Shown one piece after another: positions 34,446 to 55,675 of a stretch of DNA of 64,000 nucleotides. The position numbers were made by a program, and so were the translations under genes. The stretch's first letter is position 1, and each line of letters opens with the position of its first letter. The notes beneath the pieces were generated by a model. That model made no database searches, was not told the DNA's origin, and saw nothing but the letters and a program-made list of their open reading frames with translations. Source of the stretch: Turnera subulata (lineage: Eukaryota > Streptophyta > Magnoliopsida > Malpighiales > Passifloraceae); NCBI GenBank assembly GCA_028386065.3, contig JAKUCV010006224.1, positions 94,171-158,170 of the forward strand, given 5' to 3'.

Positions 34446-35741
34446 ATGCATCCTCTTCCATTATTGTTCTTCCTCATATTAACTTCCTTTTGTATTATTC
34501 AAGTCTCATCCCAACGTCCCCTAGCATCAATCCACAAAGACCCCCAAACTTCTCTTTACACCATCACCCTCTTCACCACCAACCCTTACCGGTATAACCT
34601 TGAAAACAATAACTACCTTATCGTCGACATAAATGCTCCTTTTTCATGGGACGTTTGCTCGGACGACGACTTTGACCCTTTCCGTCGCCCTATTGACTGC
34701 ACATCTCAGGATTGCAGCCGAGGCAGGACTTACCTCTCCCCCTTGTGCCAATCTAACAACACCCTTGTAGATGGTCAGTGCATTTGTAATGTCACCGCCA
34801 CAAACCCCGTCACCAATATGTGTGCCTCTTCCCGATTGACTTACAAGGTTCTTATCACACCCTGGACCGCAAATGGAGACCATATTTCTGGTCATATCAG
34901 ATTCGACGATGTCTGCATTTCTTGTGCACCCAGCTCATTCTTGGGTTCTTTCCCCAATTATGTTAGGGGCCTAGCTTCCTTGTCTTGGTCTCCCCTTTCT
35001 CTTACAACCCAATTGACTCCTTCTAATTTGGAGCTGGCTAGGATGTTTGCTATTTGTCTTCCTGGTAAATCATGGCCTAACGGGGTAGTTTTCTTTGGTG
35101 ACGGTCCATATTATCTCATGCATTTTCCAGCCGATATAAGAAGCATTCTATCCTACACTCCATTGATAAGGAGGGACAATATGTCAGTGGAGTATTATAT
35201 AGGATTAGAGAAAATATTGGTTCAAGGAGATCCACTGAAATTGAAAGATGGCACATTCGACTTTGACGGTTCAGGAAATGGGGGTGTCATGTTCAGTACG
35301 GTGGTTCCTTACACCATACTGAGAAGTGATATATACTATGCTTTCTTGAAAAAAATCTCAAAAGCCATACATGGTTACCCTATAGTAGACAAGATTCACC
35401 CATTTGGCTTGTGCTTCAATGCTACTAAACTCAGGCCAACGCGGGTGGGTCTGCCGTTCCCTCGGATCGATTTGGCTTTGAGGAATGGGACTAGCTGGCC
35501 TATGTTTGGGGCAAATTCATTGAAGAAAGTGAGGAATGGAGTGGCATGCCTTGCTTTTGTTGATGGAGGGATGACTGCAAAACAAGCAGTGGTGATAGGA
35601 TCGCACCAGATGGAGAATAACTTCTTGCAGTTTGATCTGGATGCATCAAGGCTGGGATTTACTTCTTCATTGCTTACTCATGGGACAAATTGCGGTAAAT
35701 TCAATTTTACTTCCGATGCTCCAAGTTGGCCATGGGGTTAA
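34446..35741 (+). CDS. EDGP / xylanase-inhibitor-like secreted aspartic-protease homolog
   Basis: An intronless 431-residue protein of the EDGP / basic 7S globulin / TAXI-type group. These are secreted pepsin-fold proteins that bind and block microbial cell-wall-degrading glycosidases. A signal peptide occupies about residues 1-22 (LPLLFFLILTSFCIIQVSS). The first Asp site reads LIVDINAPFSWDVC, not DTG; the second reads GVMFSTVVPYTIL, with STV where active enzymes have D-T/S-G. It should therefore not be a protease. Cys-rich N-terminal half, several N-glycosylation sites (NNT, NVT, NMS, NAT, NGT) and full family length support a working gene. The ATG is the first in frame. A TATA-like CAATATATATAC lies at about 34319-34330. 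A ghost duplicate is at 29691-30690. Confidence 0.93.
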   Translation: MHPLPLLFFLILTSFCIIQVSSQRPLASIHKDPQTSLYTITLFTTNPYRYNLENNNYLIVDINAPFSWDVCSDDDFDPFRRPIDCTSQDCSRGRTYLSPLCQSNNTLVDGQCICNVTATNPVTNMCASSRLTYKVLITPWTANGDHISGHIRFDDVCISCAPSSFLGSFPNYVRGLASLSWSPLSLTTQLTPSNLELARMFAICLPGKSWPNGVVFFGDGPYYLMHFPADIRSILSYTPLIRRDNMSVEYYIGLEKILVQGDPLKLKDGTFDFDGSGNGGVMFSTVVPYTILRSDIYYAFLKKISKAIHGYPIVDKIHPFGLCFNATKLRPTRVGLPFPRIDLALRNGTSWPMFGANSLKKVRNGVACLAFVDGGMTAKQAVVIGSHQMENNFLQFDLDASRLGFTSSLLTHGTNCGKFNFTSDAPSWPWG

Positions 35742-36219
35742 TTGGCTGCTTTCGTGTTAAAACTTAAAAAGGCATATTTCATGTATCAAGGGGCTGGTTG
35801 TGACAAAGAATTGAATAAATAAATGGAAACATAACAAATTTTCGTGCCGAATTTTGTACGAGAAAAATAGTAATGATAGCTGCAAAATTAATTTCCACCA
35901 TTGAGTATATTTCTTTAATCAGAACCACCATTAAGTTCATAAGGTTTACTTTCATGTATGAAAAAGTGAAGCTGATCAAAAAAAAAATGTATGAAAAAGT
36001 GAACAGGAAAAGGGGGCATTACCTCTTTCGTCTGATATGGAAAAGGAAAAAGTCAAGTTGAAAATTTAATGGGCTTTTAAATTCTTAAACAAAAGAGTAT
36101 AATACAATTGGGATAAACTCGAGGCCATTTTTTCCAATTTTTTATTTATATAATCAATGGTTAATTTAGATAATGCACAAAAAAAAATAAAGAGTGGTAT
36201 ATAATATGTTAGGTGTTAC
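35742..36219. other. 3' flank of the EDGP-like gene
   Basis: The first 190 bases (to about 35930) are duplicated at 30503-30690 and probably contain the 3' UTR, with TTGAATAAATAAATGG at about 35811-35826 as a polyadenylation signal. The rest is AT-rich with nothing assigned. Confidence 0.5.
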
Positions 36220-36495
36220 AATTAAATTAAATTAGAAATGTGGATAATACGTGACCTCATGTCTCGCGATTGGGAGGTGGTTGTCCGTCATACATTCAGA
36301 GAAGGCAATAGATTAGCAGATTCCTTAGCTAATTATATGGCCCTTTCTAGAGATTCTCCTTTCATGTTTTCATTCAGATTCCTACTTTCTGTTTATAAGT
36401 TTATTCGGATGATCAGGCTGGTGTTAGTCAGCCTAGACTTTGTATTACTTCAGTAGTAGTATTTGGGAGTCCAGCCCCGTTTTCTACCAAAAAAC
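36220..36495 (+). mobile_element. 5'-truncated LINE 3' end (RNase H end plus tail)
   Basis: The plus-strand frame 36238-36456 encodes the last part of a LINE RNase H domain (RDWEVVVRHTFREGNRLADS), including the H and D context near the active-site end. It is followed by a short 3' UTR ending GTTTTCTACCAAAAAAC. It begins abruptly in AT-rich sequence, as 5'-truncated LINE insertions do. No target duplication was confirmed. Confidence 0.8.
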
Positions 36496-37245
36496 AATGA
36501 CTGGGCGGATACACAGCGTCATCGTTGATGATTTCGTTGTTTTTTCTTTTAAAAAAGTAAATATGTTATCATAAAAACAAAAACATACGTGTGTCACCAT
36601 ATTTTGTTTCCATTCTCTAATATATATCATCGAATTAAAAACTAAAAAATATTTATCCTTGTGGGAGTGTTTGATTAGTTCCCGTGAGAGTATATTTAAG
36701 GAGCAACTCTAATAGGTTTTTAACGGGAAAAGTACATGAATGAACTGAATTTACAGCCAAATAAAAGAGATCTTAAGGCTATGTATAAATACTAAAGTTA
36801 GATATGATTAGTTTTAAGTAATTCTAGGATGGATGACTTCCAATGCAAATCAGAATAAAACATCTTGAAAAGATCATATGTTGATTTGTAGTCAACCGTC
36901 TGAAGGAGACATCCCAGTTAGTAGAGGAGCCAAAACTCCACTGGCACAGGTGTGTATGTTTTCGGGGCTGAACCTAGTAAAACTTGGTGGGCATGTGACA
37001 CTCAGGGCAATGGGGTGGGAAGTGCATGTGGGTGCCAATGAGAGCAAGGATAAGAAACGGCTACTTCTGGAGTGAGGTATGTATGAATGAAAAATTATTT
37101 TGCTGGTAATCACAGAAGAGGAATTTTATTATCCATCCAACACTAGTACACCAGGGAACAGTCTTTCATCTAAATGGTACTTGGTACTTCTTTCAATTCC
37201 AATCAAACCCTTAAAACATGTATAAAAAAGAATCATTTTTTTGCT
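36496..37245. other. Spacer 3' of gene E
   Basis: AT-rich to about 36870. A GC-richer patch (36878-37075) is open on the plus strand for 65 codons and ends in a basic, stop-terminated tail. I do not recognise it; it could be an exon remnant. From about 37100 the sequence matches the 3' flank of gene D and belongs to the D/E duplicated block. Confidence 0.4.
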
Positions 37246-40516
<3,271 letters not shown>

Positions 40517-42099
40517 CTTCTCTATCGCATCATCAAATGGGGAAGTTCAATTCAAGTTATCTGTTAAATAACAGGAGTTGCTTCCCTGTGTCTGGCATAG
40601 AAAAGATCCAAAATCTGGATTATCCAAGAAGTCATTGGTCCTAGATAATGCATAGAACTTGACCTCTTAACAGTTATCATTCAACACGGATGAATGGGCC
40701 CTATATAGAATTCGACATAGATTAAACATGTTGAAGGATAATTCAATTCAATCAACAAAGAGAATTTTATCTTCTTGAAGTTCATCTGTTGCAGCATTTC
40801 TAATTTTGGAATCAGTTAAAGAATATTCCAGGGTACTGTAGTCACCATCAACAATCAACAGATGGGATCAGTGAGACACTGACCAAGGAAAATACATACC
40901 AAACATATATGCTTGTTGTTGTCTTATGTATCTGATATTTGATCAGATCAGATATATCATGTTACGGAGGTTGACCCGGGTATGTTCATGCTTTTGTCTT
41001 ATATATGCATTTTACAGATTCCTCCTAAACTGTAAGGATTATGTTGATCATGCAAAATGTCAGGTGGCATAAACACGTGTAGAAAAGACAGAATACATTC
41101 CTGTTCTATCACTGCTGTGGTCATCAACTACTGGATCGTTAAACCTCTACCAGAGTTCATTAACAAAACTAAATACTGTATCAAACTAGTAAAGAAGACA
41201 AACAGAAGAAGCACAAAACAGCAGAAGAAGCACAAAACAGAGTACCCAATTAGAAGCAAAAGTTAAAGACGCTCTAACAACCTTTTTTGGCGGCACCCAA
41301 TTTTCAGGGGTCCAAGATTCCAACGTGCATCACCAAACAACCATGGTAAGGGTAGACCAAAACGTCAATGGTACTTGCACGACAAAAGAAGGGTATATAT
41401 ATATGGTTATGGCATCCAAAACATTAGCAAGCACAAAATCTATATCTATTACAGCTTAAGTATATGGACCTATAGCCCAAGTATCTTAATTAGGCCCAAA
41501 ATGACAATATGCTTAAGAGTATTAAATGAAGATGAAAGAGGATTGGCTTAAGTGGGCGTTATTAAGTTGAACTCTATTAAGCACTAGAATGTCCTATAAA
41601 CACCAACCCAATGGGCTAAGGTATGAGTTCGATTACATACTCACTCAATACATGTCTAATTAATCTTTGGATCCTCAGGGAGGGTCACAGCCCATGTTGG
41701 GATCCAGACTTCACAGTTTATTGCCGTACTTTCTGTGTTGCGTAGCAGCTAGGAATAGAATTTTGTTTCTTTGATGAATGCTACGAAAATTAGACGTCGG
41801 TTCGTTGATTGGGTCTTTTTGGAGTGTGGTAACATATTTTTTTTTTGTGTTTATAATTTCAACAAGATTATTATTCTATGAAAATACACTAATCAAATCA
41901 ATGCGTAAATCAGAAGAGATGGGAAGACAAGAAAAAGAAAAATAAATATCAGCTATATAACAACTTACCCAAATAAATATATATAAAAATTACTGACAAT
42001 TGTATGCAGGCACTAGATATACAAAACGAATTTCCAACAAAAAGAAAAAAAAAAAACAGATGCAATATACAAACTTGCTAGCTGAATTTTGATCTTTCT
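40517..42099. other. Gene E upstream region
   Basis: To about 41400 this aligns with the upstream region of gene D. An AT dinucleotide run (about 41394-41403) lies at the end of that homology. From 41440 to 41760 there is sequence with several GGCCCA/TGGGCT motifs and no open frame. From 41830 to 42060 it is AT-rich 3' flank of gene F. No gene is seen. Confidence 0.5.
40699..40709 (-). promoter_or_regulatory. Candidate TATA box of gene E
   Basis: The minus strand reads TCTATATAGGGCCC about 185 bases upstream of the gene E ATG, matching the TATA-like site of gene D. Indels make the spacing about 50 bases shorter than in D. Confidence 0.5.
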
Positions 42100-49755
<7,656 letters not shown>

Positions 49756-50494
49756 ATTTTTGTTGTTTTAGTGGGTATCTCTCTCTCTCTTGCACTTTCT
49801 ATCTCTATCTCTCTCTTTGTTTCAGAATTTTGGGTGGCATTTGGGTTTCTTCATCTTGAAGACATTTGGAAAAACGTTGGGGTTGTTTGATGAGAAGACA
49901 GGGAAAAGGAGAGGTTGTCTGCTATTTGCTTTCTTTAATGCCTCGTTTCTTATGTGAAAGTGCCATTTTGCAACTTCTCAAATCCAAAAATGAAAGTAAG
50001 CACAAAACACATGGGACTTGGGATCCCAGAAGATGGGGAAAGAGTTGGGCCTAAGTTGGGCTTTTGATGGATTTAATCGGTCAAAAGAGGAAGATCACCT
50101 AACTTCAATTTCCTTATTAACTATAATCTATATGTTAGAAATAATAATACCATATATACGAAGATTGTTTTCCTGAATAACCTTGATGCATGTCTCTCGT
50201 TATTGCAGTGTTTATCATAAGAAATTTAAATTCTTTAATAATTTATGGATGGAGGTCAGTAAGAAAATTCTGGTAAGTGAATCTCGATATCTTTAACTAG
50301 GAATTTAGGATTGCTATGTAATCAAATTATAACCATAGAAGAATAAGCTGCTGCGTTTGGTCTTGTTAATGGCTAGTGTAGAATTGTTCAAGCCTAATCT
50401 TCTTCTTAATTCCAAGATTAGGTATAAAATCAAGCAAGAAGGCCCACGATTTTGTTTCTTCTTTTTCTTTCGTTTTTTTTTCCGTCCACCTTCA
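49756..50494. other. Gene F promoter and upstream region
   Basis: Immediately upstream of the gene F ATG is a CT-rich run on the plus strand (about 49777-49818), a (GA)n leader on the gene's strand. Beyond this is AT-rich sequence. No clear minus-strand TATA box was found. Confidence 0.4.
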
Positions 50495-50606
50495 ACGCAG
50501 TGTACACATCAAAAGGCTTGTTAGGGATATTATGTGTTAGTATTGCTTATAACTGGCCTTCTGGCCTCTTTCATTACCAAAAAAAAAAAAACGCAGTGTA
50601 CACATC
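50495..50606 (+). mobile_element. 80-bp LINE or SINE 3'-end insertion with 16-bp target duplication
   Basis: The 16-mer ACGCAGTGTACACATC occurs at 50495-50510 and again at 50591-50606. Between them is an 80-bp insert (50511-50590) ending CATTACCAAAAAAAAAAAA. A poly(A) end directly next to a 16-bp target duplication is the signature of target-primed reverse transcription. The insert is almost only a 3' UTR, so the source is a severely 5'-truncated LINE or a SINE sharing its tail. Confidence 0.92.
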
Positions 50607-51778
50607 TCGAAAGGTAGAGACCGTCGTTGGCTTAGAATTAGAAGACAGAATCCGGTTTGAGTTGACTCGTGTCCTATATAATTTATTCCAATGGTAAAAT
50701 CCAAGACCATTCCACTTTTCTACTTTCGGACCTGCTCCATTTTTTTCCACACAGAATTTTTTGTTTTTAACATAACGACACATAATATTGTAACATTCAA
50801 CTCCTAGGCCTGGACCACACATTCTTGGTCTTCTGGGTTTCTAGAGTAGCGATTTTTTTTTCCCCACAATTGATACAATTAATAAAGATCGTTTAAACCT
50901 AATGAAAATATTAGTAGAACCTAAAGTAATTAAACCAATTTTTCTCTGGCTGATAATATATACTTAGTTGGACCGATCATGACAAAAGGAAAGTAATGTG
51001 AAGTGTGAGAAGCCGAGACTGGTTGCCGCCCCTATATTCTCACTAACCGTGCTACACATCTAAGTAGACTAGCTTGTACCATATTTGCATTCAAGCTCTA
51101 GAACCAACCAGCAAAAACTTTCTTGTCAGGCTGATATTATATTATTTGAGGTAGAATTGATTTACAATTTTTTATATTTTGAACAATATTCATATTTTTT
51201 TAATAAATTATTGAAAGATATGAAGGATTATCATATATATAAATATTATATATATATATATAAATTGGAGATAAATTAGTGATATAATAAAAGAAAAACA
51301 CATGCTATGCAACTTTCTTTCATGGTTCAGGATCAGATCCCATTAGTTTTATTTTCCAGAGTCAACCAAGTCCAAAAAATTACTCAATTTTCACTTTCTA
51401 GTAAAACTTTCTCTATATTTTCCTCATACCAAAAGCCACTATTTAATTTTGTTATTCCTTACAAATTCGTTGGGAAACGCAATATTTCTGCATGCTCACC
51501 AACCAGAATAGAAAATCATAAACTGACTTAATCTGATCTCGTAAATTAAAAAGAATAGAAAATCATATATTTTTTAGTAAAGTCTAATAGTAGGAGTTGA
51601 ATAACGACTGTCATATATTTCTTTTATTAAATCTTCCTATATGACCTTGTTCACTTTGTTCTTGTTCACTTTTGTTTATTTGATTTTGTTTCTCCTACGG
51701 TAACATCATAGCAAGTGTACAAAATCTGGAAGGATGATTCTTGTGCATTATCACACGAGAATAACTGCAAGAGCAATT
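50607..51778. other. AT-rich spacer before the gypsy element
   Basis: AT-rich sequence including a TATATA-rich patch at about 51232-51262. No gene is seen. The bases just before the LTR at 51774-51778 read CAATT, which may be one half of the target duplication of the gypsy element; the other half would be outside the window. Confidence 0.4.
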
Positions 51779-52167
51779 TGTCACGGGCACAGAGAAGATG
51801 CACAGCAACAGCCCGTGCGGTCAAGCCAAAGGCTTGTCAACCTAACAACATTCACACGAATAAAGAGATAGAGAAATCGGCAACACAAGAATATGAGAGA
51901 AGATTCAGTATTATTATTAATAAACATCAACAACAATACATGCCCAACAACTCCCCCTCACGCATCCTATATATAATAGGTACCGCAAGGTTCCAGCTAA
52001 CTTTCCCTACAAGTAAGAGGACTCCTTCCTAGACTAGGTTTCTCCTTACTTGTCCACGCCAACTCAAACTTAAGGCGGCCAACCCTAGTCCAAGTTAGAA
52101 TGGGCCAGCCCACACGCACACCGGCTCAAACTAGGACTCATGTGTGCCTTTGAATCCTAGTGCGTGA
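51779..52167 (-). mobile_element. 3' LTR of a Ty3/gypsy chromodomain element
   Basis: The 389-bp segment reads TGTCACGCACTAGG at its minus-strand start (52167) and CCCGTGACA at its end (51779), giving the short inverted TGTCACG ends common in chromodomain gypsy elements. A TATA-like TATTATATATAGG lies at about 51965-51979 on the minus strand. It follows the polypurine tract and integrase in the expected order. Confidence 0.85.
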
Positions 52168-52180
52168 CATTCTCCCCCAC
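52168..52180 (-). other. Polypurine tract of the gypsy element
   Basis: The minus strand reads GAGTGGGGGAGAA immediately before the LTR start TGTCAC. This is the plus-strand priming site expected next to a 3' LTR. Confidence 0.85.
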
Positions 52181-54158
52181 TCAATTCTGCGACGCCCTCC
52201 TCGCAGCCATCTCGTGATATGCCTCCAGCTTATCCCGAAATTGCCACAAATGGTCTTTGCGTTCCCAACTTGCTTCACTCTCCGGTAATCCTTTCCATCG
52301 AACAAAGTACTCCAAGTGAGGTGCGTTTTGACCACATCGTGGAACCATCCTGTGAAACGCGATCTCTTCTACTTGCTTGTCATGCGCTATGGTCACAGCG
52401 ATAGGTGCTCGCTTTGACACATTCCGGTCGACATCCCCTTTGTCAGCTCGGAAAGGCTTCAACAAACTCACGTGGAAAACTGGATGAAAACCAACAGTGC
52501 GGGGTAACTCCAGCTTGTAAGCAGTTCGTCCCACCCTCTTCTCAACTCGAAAAGGTCCTTCGTACCTGCGAACTAAGCCTTTGTGTAACTTTTGAAAAGT
52601 CCTCAGTTGATGCGGTAGCATTTTCACCAATACCATCTCCCCCTCCTCGAACTCCAAGTGCCGTCTTTTCTTGTCTGCCCACTTCTTCATCTTCGTGGCG
52701 GCCTTGGTCAAGAAGTTCTTGGTCAGATCACGTTGCTCATACCACTCCTTGGCAAAGTGCCATGCGCCAGGGCTTGTACCAGTGTATCCCTGTGCAAGCG
52801 CACTAGGGGTCAGCAGCTGCTGCCCCGTCACGATCTCAAATGGACTCTTCCCGGTTGATTCACTTTGCTGCAGGTTGTAGGAAAATTGTGCCACGTCCAG
52901 CAACTTGGCCCAATCCCTTTGATTCGCACTCACATAGTGCCATAGGTACAACTCAAGCAAAGCATTCACCCTCTCGGTCTGTCCGTCGGTTTGTGGATGA
53001 AAACTCATAGAGAAGTTGAGGTCTGATCCCATCAACTTGAAAAGCTCCCTCCAAAACCGTCCAGTAAAGCATCCATCACGATCACTCACAATGCTTTGTG
53101 GTACTCCCCAATATTTGACAACATGCTTGAAGAATAAGCGTGCTGCGTCCTCACCCGAACAATCCTTTAGGGCGGCTAGAAAGACTCCATACTTGGAGAA
53201 CCTGTCAACAACAACAAGTATAGTACCACTGCCTTCAGATAACGGTAAGCACGTTATGAAATCCAAAGAAATACATGTCCACGGCCTGTCAGGAATCGGC
53301 AATGGCTCAAGCAATCCAGGCGGTGAGAGTTGCTCGTTCTTGTCTTGTTGACACTCTAGACAAGTCTTCACATAGAGCTCCACATCGTCTCTCATCCGTG
53401 GCCAGTAGTACTCGTTCTCCAACATTGCGCAAGTGCGGTCGATGCCTGGATGTCCTGCCCACATCGAGTCATGGCACTCCTTCAGCACCTCTTTGCGCAA
53501 ACTTCCATGTTTGGGGACATACACACGATTCCCCTTGGTGAGCAGCAACCCTTTGTCAACCCAAAATCGCCTTGTCTTCCCTTGCATGGCATACTCCATG
53601 AGGCTTTTGGCATAAGGATCCTGCTGCAGCCCGGCTTCTATCCGTTGCTTCAAGTCGGACACCGGTCGCACCACCACTACAGAAGCTAGTTCAGCTTTTC
53701 GGCTAAGAGCATCAGCAACCAAATTTGTCTTCCCTGGCTTGTACTCTAGAGAAAAGTCGAACTCCGCAAGAAAATCTTGCCACCGTGCTTGTTTAGGACT
53801 GAGCTTCTTTTGTGTCTGAAAGTAACTCGTCGCCACATTGTCCGTAAACACAGCAAACCGCGAACCAAGCAAGTAATGACGCCAGACACGTAGGCAGTGC
53901 ACTATGGCGGACATCTCCTTCTCCTGCACCGTATATTGCCTCTCCGTGTCATTAAGCTTGCGAGATTCATAGGCAATAGGATGCCCATCCTGCATCAAAA
54001 CACCACCAATAGCAAAATCTGAAGCGTCAATGTAAACATTATAACGTTCACAACTCAGCAATTGTAACACTGGCTCTTCCACAATGGCTGCCTTCAATCT
54101 CTCGAATGCCTCTTGGCACTTCGCATCCCACGTCCAAGTCTTGTCTTTCTTCAAGAGA
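52181..54158 (-). pseudogene. Gypsy pol, 3' part: RNase H, integrase and chromodomain
   Basis: A 657-codon open frame (54154-52181) carries the second half of a Ty3/gypsy polyprotein. RNase H lies at about residues 35-120 (NVYIDASDFAIGG, QEKEM, VFTDN). The integrase zinc-binding HHCC region is at about 205-265 and the DDE core at about 290-440 (CISLDF, SDRDGC, HPQTDGQTERVN). A C-terminal chromodomain at about 590-640 (EYFVRWKGLPESEASWE) is the mark of chromodomain-bearing gypsy elements, which use it to direct insertion to chromatin. It is cut off from the rest of pol by the insertion at 54159-58591. This half is itself unbroken. Confidence 0.92.
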
Positions 54159-54408
54159 TGTAATAGCCCGGGTAAAAATTTTGGATTTTTACTGGGACTG
54201 TAAAAGTCTTTTTACCGTGATTTACTGTTGAATTAATCTTGGGTAATTAATTCAAGGTAAATCGGACGTCGTTTTTTTGGAACCGAGAGTTTTCCCGCGC
54301 TCGTGATTTTTCCGTGGATTTTTCGGGCCTAAGTTGGTTTGGTTGGGTTGTCACAGTTCCGGCACATGTTTACTGTGTACGGTAAATACGGGTCGGGGCG
54401 TTTCATTT

Positions 54409-54420
54409 TGGTAGCGGAGC
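54409..54420 (+). other. Primer-binding-site-like sequence
   Basis: TGGTAGCGGAGC lies three bases after the left LTR end. It differs at two places from TGGTATCAGAGC, the usual plant initiator-Met-tRNA primer site. Position and sequence support an LTR retrotransposon interior starting here. Confidence 0.65.
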
Positions 54421-54676
54421 GGGCGTTAGGTCTTGTTGGGCAGTCTTTGTATATTTGTTGTTCTTGTTTGCATAGTTCGCTCTATTTGTTTATTATTTTA
54501 TATCATTTTAGTTAGAGCATTATGGATCCAGTCAAGGGACGCCAGCTGTCGCAGAACATACACATAAGAGGTAATGATGCCATAAATAAGCGGAAATACA
54601 AATATTATTAATATTGTTATTATTGATATTACAAAGAGAAATATTACATTGATATTTTATAAAAATAAAAATACAT

Positions 54677-55358
54677 TTATCTACTCTGAACGACGTTGAC
54701 CCTGAAGCTGTTGGGGTCATTGTTGATGTTGACTTGGATGCTGTCGCTCCACGAGAACCACATGCCGCCTGCGTTGTTCTGCCCGGGAAGCTCGAACCGG
54801 TTTGCTTGAGGGAACCGAAGAGGGATGAGACCGTGATCGTCTTGAGGTTGCCACTGGGTCTCGGTGAGAAGAACCATGTTTGGTTTGTATTAGTTCTTCA
54901 GGTCCCTCAGGGTACACGAGAACTCCTGGGAACGCCTAGCGACTCTTCTGTAGTTCCACACCAGTAGTCGGGCCTTGGGCCAAGTTACGGGCAGACGAGT
55001 TACTAAAAATGCTCTGGGCCTTCATCGAGAGTTGGTAGTAGGTACCTTGCTCCAGGAAGTGGCAAGTGGACTCTAGGTTGAACTCTTGAAGCCTTTCGGA
55101 GATGAAGAACATGATGGAGTTTGCCGATCCGTAGTAGGAGGTCCTCAGAGTGCCATGGTCCTCCAGGAAGAACGTCTCTTCCATGGGAGTGATGAAGAAT
55201 CTGGACGAGTAGAGCTCGTCAACGAAGACCAGACGCGGCATCCTGCCGAGCTCGTTCGGTAGCTCTTCTGGACGCTCGTTGACCATGCTGTAGGCCAGTC
55301 GGTTTCTTCTGCCTAGATTGGCACCTTCGACGAAGAAGACTGATGAGGGAGCAGGCAT
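54677..55358 (-). CDS. Antisense chimeric open frame inside the long-LTR element
   Basis: On the strand opposite to its host element, an ATG at 55358 opens 140 codons (to 54936) with no family that I recognise; the product is mixed alpha/beta-like, without signal peptide or membrane span. Just downstream, in another frame (about 54985-54677), is the start of a LINE endonuclease domain (LLVWNYRR, PNMVLLTETQ, GGMWFSWSDSIQVNI) with one internal stop. A TATAAAAG lies about 111 bases upstream of the ATG, and AT-rich sequence like a 3' UTR follows 54677. Extra antisense frames are known in some plant gypsy lineages; whether this is one, or a captured host gene, cannot be decided here. Expression is unproven. 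Confidence 0.45.
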
Positions 55359-55468
55359 GTTGTTTCGGACGTGTTGGTGTTTTGTTTTTCAGAGTTTTGT
55401 GGTTTTGGTTGCCTGGATGTTTTGTTGCTTTTAAATGCTTTGATGATTTGCACCTCACCGCTCCATTT

Positions 55469-55476
55469 CTTTTATA
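55469..55476 (-). promoter_or_regulatory. TATA box candidate for the antisense frame
   Basis: The minus strand reads GTATAAAAGAAATGG, with TATAAAAG at 55476-55469, about 111 bases before the ATG at 55358. It is followed by an A- and C-rich leader-like stretch. It is the best TATA match on this strand of the element. Confidence 0.5.
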
Positions 55477-55675
55477 CTCTTATGGAGAGCGTGTTTACTG
55501 TTTTCGATTTTCAAGATTTTGCTTTTTGAAATTTGTCGTTGCTTCATTTATTGCTTTGTTACTTTACACGTTTTTTGGGCTGCAATGCCAGAGTTTTTCA
55601 GCCTTTTTCCATCTTATGATTTTCTTTCGCTCTGGCTACTTTGTCTTTTCTTTTCATGATTTTCTTTCCATCTTA

